38,701 nucleotides of DNA. It comes from an uncultured Lachnoclostridium sp. (GTDB taxonomy: Bacteria > Bacillota > Clostridia > Lachnospirales > Lachnospiraceae). The position numbers and the translations under genes are program-made. Position 1 is the first letter of the stretch; every line of letters begins with the position of its first letter. Below the pieces are notes generated by a model. The model made no database searches, was not told the DNA's origin, and was given only the letters and a program-made list of their open reading frames with translations. The stretch covers positions 1 to 38,701 of the forward strand of contig CANBKJ010000021.1 in assembly GCA_947369165.1 (NCBI GenBank), written 5' to 3'. Shown here piece after piece: positions 1 to 6,412 of the stretch.

Positions 1-98
1 AAGCTTCATAGCGCAAATATGCCCCTGTTTCACCATTCAAGCCAAGCTAGTTACACAAGAAAAAGAAGTTCCTTAAAGTTCTAATGTGATTCAATTAC

Positions 99-143
99 TA
101 GCCTAACGCTGCCAAGTCGAGCCCGACTTGCACTGTTAGGCTA
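99..143. repeat. Nested inverted repeat downstream of the AIM24 gene
   Basis: Outer arms TAGCCTAAC (99-107) and GTTAGGCTA (135-143) are perfectly complementary. Inside them CAAGTCG (113-119) pairs with CGACTTG (124-130) around a four-base loop. The two stems are separated by an asymmetric internal loop. It lies just past the stop codon of the minus-strand AIM24 gene, so it could end that transcript, but no T-run follows on either strand. The rest of 1-162 shows no gene. Confidence 0.6.
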
Positions 144-162
144 ATTTCACATAAACATGAAT

Positions 163-915
163 TTACAGCGGCGCCATCAGAACCTTTCCAGTTCCCCGGT
201 ACACATTCACAAGTCCCTCGCCGCTTGCCGCAGAACCGATCAGTGTTTTGGTAGAGCGCTCAACCGTAAACTTAAGGCTCTGACTCCAGGCAATGGCAAA
301 ATTGCCATCCACCTTCAGCTCATCATCTTGAAGTTGTACTTCCACAAGCTCTTCTCTTGGGCAGTTGCATTCAAGAACCGCAAAACCATTTCCGATCAGG
401 CAGGAATTGAAAAGCCCCTCTCCCCCAGCGATAGCAGAAGAAAAAGATTTACGGGATACCGTTTTGATCTCAGTATTCGCGTCACAGGCAAGAAACAGTC
501 CATCATCAATGACCATACCGTTCCAGGCTGCCACATCTTCAATAATTAGGTATTTATAGGTTGGTTCTAACATAAGAATGCCCTTACCAGTGTACTTCGG
601 CTTGATTGTTGATTCATTTGTCACCTTTGAGCTGACAAACTTTTTCGCAAGATCACCAACACCTTTTACGTTTGTACCGCTGCTCACACTTCCTGCCATC
701 CACTGCATCGCCCCAGCCTGAACGATCACATCATGCTCTCCATCCAGATTAAACATCACCTGACGTCTGCGAATATTCATTTTGGATGAATAATATGCCT
801 GCATCGCAGCCCCCGGATTGGTGCTGAGATCCTGCTCATATTCATAGATCGTAATATTCCCCTTCTGCTCGATTATTTTACGATTATCCGTGTCTGGCAT
901 CTTTACTTGATACAT
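163..915 (-). CDS. AIM24 family protein
   Basis: A 250-residue soluble protein that reads as a member of the AIM24/TIGR00266 family, named after a yeast mitochondrial protein; the bacterial members have no agreed biochemical role. Visible family traits are the beta-rich, glycine-studded sequence, a central stretch on the pattern of 'GKGILMLEP' and a later 'GGEGLFNSCLIGNG' segment, with no signal peptide and no membrane helix. AAGGAGG sits nine bases before the ATG. It lies 97 bp after the acyl ligase gene on the same strand, so it may be the last gene of the TetR-controlled cassette or have its own promoter in the gap. The family call is fairly secure; membership in the pathway is inferred from position only. 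Confidence 0.8.
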   Translation of the reverse strand: MYQVKMPDTDNRKIIEQKGNITIYEYEQDLSTNPGAAMQAYYSSKMNIRRRQVMFNLDGEHDVIVQAGAMQWMAGSVSSGTNVKGVGDLAKKFVSSKVTNESTIKPKYTGKGILMLEPTYKYLIIEDVAAWNGMVIDDGLFLACDANTEIKTVSRKSFSSAIAGGEGLFNSCLIGNGFAVLECNCPREELVEVQLQDDELKVDGNFAIAWSQSLKFTVERSTKTLIGSAASGEGLVNVYRGTGKVLMAPL

Positions 916-951
916 ATAACTACTCCTCCTTGGTTTTTTAATATTTTTCCC

Positions 952-971
952 GGTGCCGTCATAACGACACC
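952..971 (-). repeat. Intercistronic hairpin between ligase and AIM24 genes
   Basis: On the minus-strand transcript GGTGTCGT pairs with ACGGCACC around a TATG loop, eight pairs with one G-U wobble. No U-run follows, so it is a weak terminator at best. It could partly separate AIM24 expression from the upstream cassette. Confidence 0.4.
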
Positions 972-1012
972 CTTGTCTATTTTTAGTTTAACAAATTTTA
1001 GGAAAAATGTCA

Positions 1013-2518
1013 CTACCTCTTTATCTTCTTTGAAGGAGTTTTTTCAAATTCCTGATCCCGGATCTTCAAACGATATATTCTTTTATGGGTTGGCGCCCCC
1101 GCATTGTATTCATCGATGACCTTCTGCATCTCTTTCTCCACGTCATCCACCTGTTTTCTTGCTATATATTCCTGATCGGGAAAAATCTCAGCCTCGATAA
1201 CACCTTCAGATTCCCGGACGAGGATCTCCTGCACCAGACGGGAAGAGCCAATCTTATTTTCCAGCTCTTCCGGGGATACATTTTCCCCATTTTTCGTGAT
1301 GATAAGATTCTTTTTCCTTCCGGTGAGATAGACAAAGCCGTCCTCATCCACATATCCCAGATCCCCGGTCTTTAACCAGCCATTCTCCAGCGTCTCAGCA
1401 GTTTCTTTCGGCATTTTGTAATACCCTGCCATCACACTGCTTCCCCGGATCCACAATTCATGTTCCACCACCTTTGCCTCACAGTTCGGCATAAGCTGTC
1501 CCACAGAATCCTTGCGGATATTCCAGCTGAGATTGGTGCTGATAACCGGGGCGCACTCCGTCATCCCATAGCCCTGCTGGATTCGGATGCCATACCGTTC
1601 AAACAGATCGATATAGTCCGGATTCAGATAAGCGCCGCCACTGCAGATCGTATGCAGATTTTCTCCAAACACCTGCTGTCTTACTGCCTCCGGGGGCAGT
1701 CCCTCCGCCGCCTCAAGCTTTTTTGCCAGTGTCTCGATCATCAGCGGAACCATTAGGATCATGTCCGGCTGGAAGATCTTCATATTCTTTGCCATGTGCA
1801 TCAGGGAGTCATTGATACAGATCACGCTTCCCAGGGAAATCCCTTTTATAATGTCCATGCTGAGGCAGTAAGCGTGGTGTATAGGAAGTACTGAGAGAAT
1901 AACTGTGCGCTCCGGAAATTTCATATCCAGACAGGTGGCATTTTCAGCAATGTTGCGCTGTGTGAGCATAACGCCTTTGCTCTTTCCTGTGGTTCCCGAT
2001 GTAAACATAATCGTACATAAATCCTCCGGTTTCGGGCGGTGGTCAACTCCCCTCTTCTGGGCGTTCACCAACTCCCAGAAAGACTCCATCCCTCCCTCTG
2101 CCTTTTCTTTCTGCATAGAGAGAACATAACGGATCTTCGGACAGCGTTCCCGCACTATGGCACCCACATCACTGCGGACTTCATCCAGCACCAGTACGGT
2201 GGCATCCGACCGGTGGATCAGCTCACACATTTCCTCCGCCGGCAGAGAGACATCCAGGGGGACCGCCACACATCCGCTTCCTGTCACACCAAGAAACGCG
2301 GTGATCCACGTATAGGAAGTCATACCCGTTATGGCAATATGGTTTCCCAGCTCTCCCAGTTCTCTCAGGACGCTGGAAAAATGGTCGCTGTCTTGTTTTA
2401 ACTGGGCATAGGTCTTTTCCTCGATGCCGTCTTTTGATACCCGGTAACGGACTGCCTCTTCCGAACCGTATTTTTTGTCTGCTGTATCAAGTATTTCCCA
2501 AATCGTCGAATAGATCAT
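1013..2518 (-). CDS. AMP-forming acyl-CoA/acyl-ACP synthetase (adenylate-forming ligase)
   Basis: A 501-residue ANL-superfamily adenylation enzyme expected to activate a carboxylic acid with ATP and pass it to CoA or to the carrier protein encoded just upstream. The phosphate-binding loop SGTTGKSKG is at about 174-182, the GYGMTE adenine motif at about 316-321, the TGD hinge region at 384-386 with the following GRKK segment, and a C-terminal PSKKIKR carrying the expected catalytic lysine of the A10 motif. I start at the ATG at 2518 because GGGGAGG lies six bases upstream; an in-frame ATG at 2548 would overlap the carrier gene stop as ATGA but has no Shine-Dalgarno sequence. Immediate neighbours are the ACP and a condensation-like protein, which favours acyl-ACP over acyl-CoA formation. 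The substrate cannot be read from the sequence. Confidence 0.88.
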   Translation of the reverse strand: MIYSTIWEILDTADKKYGSEEAVRYRVSKDGIEEKTYAQLKQDSDHFSSVLRELGELGNHIAITGMTSYTWITAFLGVTGSGCVAVPLDVSLPAEEMCELIHRSDATVLVLDEVRSDVGAIVRERCPKIRYVLSMQKEKAEGGMESFWELVNAQKRGVDHRPKPEDLCTIMFTSGTTGKSKGVMLTQRNIAENATCLDMKFPERTVILSVLPIHHAYCLSMDIIKGISLGSVICINDSLMHMAKNMKIFQPDMILMVPLMIETLAKKLEAAEGLPPEAVRQQVFGENLHTICSGGAYLNPDYIDLFERYGIRIQQGYGMTECAPVISTNLSWNIRKDSVGQLMPNCEAKVVEHELWIRGSSVMAGYYKMPKETAETLENGWLKTGDLGYVDEDGFVYLTGRKKNLIITKNGENVSPEELENKIGSSRLVQEILVRESEGVIEAEIFPDQEYIARKQVDDVEKEMQKVIDEYNAGAPTHKRIYRLKIRDQEFEKTPSKKIKR

Positions 2519-2544
2519 CGTATACCTCCCCGTATCTAAAGCAA

Positions 2545-2772
2545 TCATTCTATGATTGTAGATAAATAATCAACCGCTTCCTGCACCGTCCGGATGGAAC
2601 CCGCCTGGGCCGAATCGATCTCAATATCATACTGCTCTTCCAATTCCCCCATCATACTCACAAAGTCAAAAGAAGTAAATCCAAGATCCTCCATAAACCG
2701 GGAATCTGGATGAATATCTGACGGCTCTGCCTCCACATAATTACAAATTATCTCTCTCAGCTCTTCAAACAT
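2545..2772 (-). CDS. Stand-alone acyl/peptidyl carrier protein
   Basis: A 75-residue acidic helical protein of the phosphopantetheine carrier family. Ser34 in the stretch DLGFTSFDF matches the attachment serine, although the usual DSL is TSF here. The length equals a typical ACP. AAGGAGG lies nine bases before the ATG. It sits between the condensation-like gene (31-base gap) and the ligase (26-base gap). That placement suggests a dedicated carrier loaded by the ligase, not the housekeeping AcpP of fatty acid synthesis, which is absent from its frequent place between plsX and rnc in this window. Modification by a phosphopantetheinyl transferase must come from elsewhere. Confidence 0.85.
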   Translation of the reverse strand: MFEELREIICNYVEAEPSDIHPDSRFMEDLGFTSFDFVSMMGELEEQYDIEIDSAQAGSIRTVQEAVDYLSTIIE

Positions 2773-2802
2773 GATCTTCCTCCTTATAATTCCAAAGAAA
2801 TA

Positions 2803-4206
2803 CTACACAAGTTTCATGATCTCACCGATGGTAAGGTTCGGGTTTTCTGCGCCCTTAAACATGATCCTGCACAGATAATAATACAGATATTCCAGCTGCT
2901 TACGGCTGACTGCCTTCACCTGGTGTTCAAAACTAAAATCCAGTCCATTGTCCTCCGGACGGTGCATGACCGTTAGATACATCGCCTGGGTCGTGGCGCC
3001 ATTGGGATACCATTTGGTCTTATACTTAATATCTCCCAGCTTTTCTAACTCTTTATCCCGCATGGACATCGGCTGATAGGTAAGGGACATCGGTTCATAC
3101 ACCCGCCCCGGCGCCTTGTTCCACACCTTGCTCTGATGGGCAAAAAATGCCACGGGATCGTAGTTCGCATGGCGGAAATACTCATTTTGGCGATCCCGTA
3201 TCTCATAAATTCCCTCCAGAAAAGTTCTGTCCTCAGTAATAATTGTCCGAAACGGAAATGAATGAATCCTCGTACCGCCGCTCTTCTTCTCCTTTAGAGT
3301 TCCTCTTCTTGCGATCGTGGTCGTAATGGACACATCATCGTTATGGTTCATTTTCTGGAAATAGGTCCGCAGTCCCATCATCAGCAGGCAGACCAGAGAT
3401 ACGTGATAGGTTTCACAAAAATCCATAAGACGTCTGGTAGGTTCTTCCTCCAGATGAAATACATCCAGCGCCGAATCCACAGAATCAGATACATTCACCG
3501 CCGCCCTGGCATCCGGATTTCCAGAGTTCTTTCGTTCAGCCTCTAACCGTCCCGGACCGTCAATGCCGTTATAGATCGGTTCCGAAGCCTCGATCAGCTG
3601 GTGGAAAAAGGCCTCGTCCTTCTGTTTCGCCTTTGATTCTGCCTCATAGGCGAGATCTTTCTTCACCTGCTCGATATAGGAAGCCATCTCCTTGGGATAG
3701 GCAACCCCCTCATACATATTATGGCAGTAGATCTCAATGATATCTTTCAAAAAACAGATCATGGACTGGGCATCCATGATGCGGTGATCCACCAGAAAAT
3801 ATACTCCCTGATATCCGTCGGGCATCCGGATCATAACGATACGGCTCATGGGCGCATCTTCTTTGGTAAAGGGAACCTGTGTCCAGCTCTGTAGCACCGC
3901 TTCCGCCTCTTCCATGGTCTTTGTAGAAAAATCTTCTGAACCGATCTCCATCACTGCATCCTGGCACACATACTGATACCATGTGCCATCTTTATCCTTA
4001 AAAAAATGAACCTTTAGACACTCACAGCGCTCATATGCCTCCCCGATCGCCTCTCTCAGCACGTCAAAATCCAGATCTGCCCCGATGGTCAGGCTGGTTC
4101 CAATATTCAGAACTTCCTTTTTAGGACAAAAATCCATATAATAAAAATGGAATTTCTGCGCCACAGTCAGCGGATACACCGGATACCCTTTTCTCGTCTT
4201 TCTCAT
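2803..4206 (-). CDS. Condensation-domain-like acyltransferase (degenerate HHxxxDG)
   Basis: A 467-residue protein resembling stand-alone members of the CoA-dependent acyltransferase/NRPS condensation superfamily. The segment VDHRIMDAQS around residues 140-147 fits the HHxxxDG active-site motif with the second histidine (His141) and the aspartate (Asp145) kept, while the first His is Asp and the Gly is Ala. No adenylation or carrier domain is fused. The start is the ATG at 4206, which overlaps the hydrolase stop as ATGA and has GGAGGA upstream; a longer reading from 4233 is less likely. With the adjacent carrier and ligase it would transfer a carrier-bound acyl group to an amine or alcohol acceptor. 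That role is inferred from family and context; the acceptor is unknown. Confidence 0.65.
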   Translation of the reverse strand: MRKTRKGYPVYPLTVAQKFHFYYMDFCPKKEVLNIGTSLTIGADLDFDVLREAIGEAYERCECLKVHFFKDKDGTWYQYVCQDAVMEIGSEDFSTKTMEEAEAVLQSWTQVPFTKEDAPMSRIVMIRMPDGYQGVYFLVDHRIMDAQSMICFLKDIIEIYCHNMYEGVAYPKEMASYIEQVKKDLAYEAESKAKQKDEAFFHQLIEASEPIYNGIDGPGRLEAERKNSGNPDARAAVNVSDSVDSALDVFHLEEEPTRRLMDFCETYHVSLVCLLMMGLRTYFQKMNHNDDVSITTTIARRGTLKEKKSGGTRIHSFPFRTIITEDRTFLEGIYEIRDRQNEYFRHANYDPVAFFAHQSKVWNKAPGRVYEPMSLTYQPMSMRDKELEKLGDIKYKTKWYPNGATTQAMYLTVMHRPEDNGLDFSFEHQVKAVSRKQLEYLYYYLCRIMFKGAENPNLTIGEIMKLV

Positions 4207-5156
4207 ACTCTCCTCCATTCCTCTTCCAGCCACTCATCCAGTGTGCTCTCATATTGCTTCATGTCCTTAAAATAACTTTCAGCATGAGCCGCTCCTTCGA
4301 TGACCAGCTTTCTCTTCGCCGCCCCATAATGTTCAAAGATCTTGTCGCACATCCAGCTGGGAACAAAACCATCCTTAGAGCCGTGGATCAGCAGAGCCGG
4401 GATCTTTGCTTTTTTCACCTCTCTGGCCGCATTGCACTCATCCAGACTGTATCCCGCCAGGCGTCGATTGAGCCAATCGGAAATCCCCATCATCGGAAAT
4501 GCCGGTATATGATACATGGAACGCAGTACATGGGAAAAAACTTCCCTCGGTGAGGTAAATGCACAGTCCGAGACCACGCCCCTCACCTGTTCCGGCAGTT
4601 CCAGACCAGTACACATCAGCACCGTTGCCCCTCCCATGGAAATTCCATGAAGCAAAATATCCGTATCCCTGCCGCAGCGGTCTAACACCCACCGGATCCA
4701 TAATAAGGCGTCCCGCCGGTCCAGACATCCAAACCCTATGTATTTTCCCTCACTGTCGCCGTGGGCTCTGGCATCCAACAAAAGCATACTGAATCCTCTT
4801 TTCAGATAAAAATCCGAAAGGGCAATATAGTCTTTCATCCCCTGGCTGGTGTATCCGTGAAAACAGATCACCACTTTCTTCTGGTCCCCCTCGGGAAAAT
4901 AAGTAGCGTGAAGCCTCAGACCGTCTTCTGATTCCAGATATACGTCTTCCCTGCTATGAGCCAGAAACCGCTCCTTCCGCTCTTCGATCACCGGCATATA
5001 GCGGTTCCAGTCGGTTCCAGACATTTTAATCGTCCTCTTATTATTTGCCTTCCCCGGACAACGTATCATCGTCCGACGGTACATATAGACAGAACCCGCC
5101 AGCTCTGCGATCGTGAAGCCCCCAATCGCTGCCAGGATTCCTCTTCCAATCCCCAT
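4203..5156 (-). CDS. Membrane-anchored alpha/beta hydrolase
   Basis: A 317-residue serine hydrolase. A single hydrophobic helix near residues 6-25 probably anchors it to the membrane, followed by an alpha/beta fold with HGYTS (oxyanion region), the nucleophile elbow HGISMGG (Ser173), Asp262 in HGSKDG and His291 in GAAHAES forming the likely triad. It resembles the clostridial 'alpha/beta hydrolase with N-terminal helix' group related to bacterial BEM46/YqkD-like proteins. GGAGGTGA lies just before the start. It is the second gene of the cassette and its stop overlaps the condensation-like gene by ATGA, implying translational coupling. It may release or edit the acyl product; the substrate is unknown. 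Confidence 0.85.
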   Translation of the reverse strand: MGIGRGILAAIGGFTIAELAGSVYMYRRTMIRCPGKANNKRTIKMSGTDWNRYMPVIEERKERFLAHSREDVYLESEDGLRLHATYFPEGDQKKVVICFHGYTSQGMKDYIALSDFYLKRGFSMLLLDARAHGDSEGKYIGFGCLDRRDALLWIRWVLDRCGRDTDILLHGISMGGATVLMCTGLELPEQVRGVVSDCAFTSPREVFSHVLRSMYHIPAFPMMGISDWLNRRLAGYSLDECNAAREVKKAKIPALLIHGSKDGFVPSWMCDKIFEHYGAAKRKLVIEGAAHAESYFKDMKQYESTLDEWLEEEWRRV

Positions 5157-5174
5157 CGTCTTTCACCTCCGGAA

Positions 5175-5504
5175 TCAGCGTTTGCTGTTAATCAAGTCTT
5201 TTAATTTGAGTGCCTTATCAATATTTCCCTCTACCTTTAATTTCTGCAGGGTAAAAGCCAGCACCGGATCCAGCTTTCCTTCTGCGATCTTCATAAGTGT
5301 TTCTGCGCTCGCAGTAAACATGGCGTCCCGGTCATAATATTCATAAGGTTCTACATACAGCTGCCCCTCTTTTACCTCAACATAAAAAATTCCTTCCGCT
5401 TCTCCCGTGATATTGAACTGATATGCTAAATGTTCTGTGACATCACTGACATCGGCTCCCATAAACTGCTCCTTTACCAGAGCAAAAAAATCTGCATAGT
5501 TCAT
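5175..5504 (-). CDS. SCP2 sterol-binding-domain protein
   Basis: A 109-residue single-domain protein of the SCP2/UPF0 lipid-binding fold. The signature is the C-terminal half, where 'ASAETLMKIAEGKLDPVLAF' continues into 'LQKLKVEGN', as in SCP2 domains that carry fatty acyl groups in a hydrophobic tunnel. There is no signal peptide, so it is cytosolic. It is the first gene of the cassette, 19 bases before the hydrolase, and its leader carries the downstream TetR-type operator. In this setting a lipid-carrying role for the substrate or product of the ligase/ACP pair is plausible, but this is inferred. Confidence 0.85.
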   Translation of the reverse strand: MNYADFFALVKEQFMGADVSDVTEHLAYQFNITGEAEGIFYVEVKEGQLYVEPYEYYDRDAMFTASAETLMKIAEGKLDPVLAFTLQKLKVEGNIDKALKLKDLINSKR

Positions 5505-5526
5505 TTTTCTACATTTTCCTTTCTTT

Positions 5527-5542
5527 TTCGACCAGCGGTCAA
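5527..5542. promoter_or_regulatory. TetR-type operator, copy 2 (early transcribed region)
   Basis: An identical 16-base copy of the dyad, with the identity extending to about 22 bases. It lies 44 bp from copy 1 in the same orientation, just downstream of the predicted transcription start and before the SCP2 ribosome binding site. Bound repressor here would block elongation. Confidence 0.65.
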
Positions 5543-5557
5543 CTCTATTACAAGATT

Positions 5558-5586
5558 ACAATAACACTTTTTCGACCAGCGGTCAA
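5558..5586 (-). promoter_or_regulatory. Promoter of the SCP2-to-ligase cassette
   Basis: On the minus strand TTGACC (5586-5581) and TATTGT (5563-5558) are spaced by 17 bases, a good sigma-A-type promoter. Transcription should start near 5551, about 47 bases before the SCP2 start codon. The -35 box is part of an operator dyad. Confidence 0.6.
5571..5586. promoter_or_regulatory. TetR-type operator, copy 1 (over the -35 box)
   Basis: TTCGACCAGCGGTCAA is a near-perfect dyad, GACC-N3-GGTC at its core (5574-5584). It covers the -35 element of the cassette promoter. The shape and size suit a TetR dimer, and the divergent tetR gene is the obvious source of the repressor. Confidence 0.65.
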
Positions 5587-5719
5587 CTCTTTTTCAGGTT
5601 TTAAGAAAATTATGCTGCCCTACAGGAAAACAGGATACAAATTGGCGCTATTAATCTAACAATTTTCTCTAAAATATGATATACTTTGGTGTATCAGTAT
5701 CAATCGGAGGAAATTAACC

Positions 5720-6334
5720 ATGCCAGAACCTATGAAATATGAAAAAATATTAGATGCACTGGAAGATTTACTGACCAGCAGGGACATGCAGGCGATCACG
5801 GTCCGGGAGATCGCCCAGGCAGCCGGTATTGGAAAGGGAAGTATCTATTATTATTTTTCCTCGAAGGAAGAGATCTTAGATGCATTAATAGAACGTAATT
5901 ATAAAAAACCTCTGGAGCTGGCAAAAAATCTCGCCACCCAGAAGGAGATTCCCCCATTCACGCGGATGGCAATGCTTTTTCAGGCCTGCCGCAGCTCTTC
6001 GGCAGAATTTATCCGGCAGGATGCCTCGGTATCCGCGCTGGAAACCGGAACGGAGTGGGCATTCCTTCACCAAAAATACCTGAACTATATGGTGACGGAA
6101 TTAAAACCGGTGCTGACATCCATTATTCAGCAGGGCATTGAAACCGGAGATATCACTTTTGACCATCCCGCCGCCCTGGCTGAAATCGTTTTAATTATCT
6201 TAACGGTAAAACTGGATAACACCATCGTCCCTTCTACCGAGGAAGAGACAGCGGAAACGATCCGGGGATTGATCTGCCTATTGGAAAAGGGCACCGAAAA
6301 TCCCATCGGTGCCCTTAACTTCCTAATGTCGTGA
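5720..6334 (+). CDS. TetR/AcrR family transcriptional regulator
   Basis: A 204-residue regulator. The N-terminal helix-turn-helix at about 26-48 has the classic TetR pattern, 'ITVREIAQAAGIGKGSIYYYF', followed by a ligand-binding region without clear homology by eye. It is divergent from the SCP2-to-ligase cassette, and the two matching dyads sit in the shared 215-bp gap close to the cassette promoter, so it very likely represses the cassette and responds to an acyl or lipophilic ligand. CGGAGGAAA precedes the ATG; a weak promoter is possible with a TATACT box at 5680-5685. The last 46 bases of the gene hold a terminator hairpin for the opposite strand. Confidence 0.92.
   Translation: MPEPMKYEKILDALEDLLTSRDMQAITVREIAQAAGIGKGSIYYYFSSKEEILDALIERNYKKPLELAKNLATQKEIPPFTRMAMLFQACRSSSAEFIRQDASVSALETGTEWAFLHQKYLNYMVTELKPVLTSIIQQGIETGDITFDHPAALAEIVLIILTVKLDNTIVPSTEEETAETIRGLICLLEKGTENPIGALNFLMS
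6285..6314 (-). terminator. Terminator of the his operon inside tetR
   Basis: On the minus strand GGGCACCGA pairs with TCGGTGCCC (positions 6314-6306 and 6297-6289) around an eight-base loop and is followed by TTTTCC, the layout of a factor-independent terminator. It lies within the last codons of the convergent tetR gene. On the plus strand the trailing sequence is TTAACTT, a weaker signal. Confidence 0.7.
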
Positions 6335-6341
6335 AATAAGC

Positions 6342-6403
6342 CCCATCAAGCGGCTAAGCGGACAGGCAAGGAACTTGCATGGACGCTTAAGGCATTTGAT
6401 GGG
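6342..6403. repeat. Three-level nested hairpin between tetR and hisD
   Basis: Outer arms CCCATCAA (6342-6349) and TTGATGGG (6396-6403), middle arms TAAGCG (6355-6360) and CGCTTA (6384-6389), inner arms GCAAG (6366-6370) and CTTGC (6374-6378) closing on a GAA loop. It fills the 78-bp gap between the convergent tetR and hisD stop codons. No T-run follows. It may be a transcript-end stabiliser or a short structured element of its own. Confidence 0.6.
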
Positions 6404-6412
6404 CAATCTCTA

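Noticed and set aside
2519-2548. Ligase start at 2548 giving an ATGA overlap with the carrier gene
   Set aside because: There is no ribosome binding site before it, while the ATG at 2518 has GGGGAGG at the right distance and the resulting N terminus fits the family.
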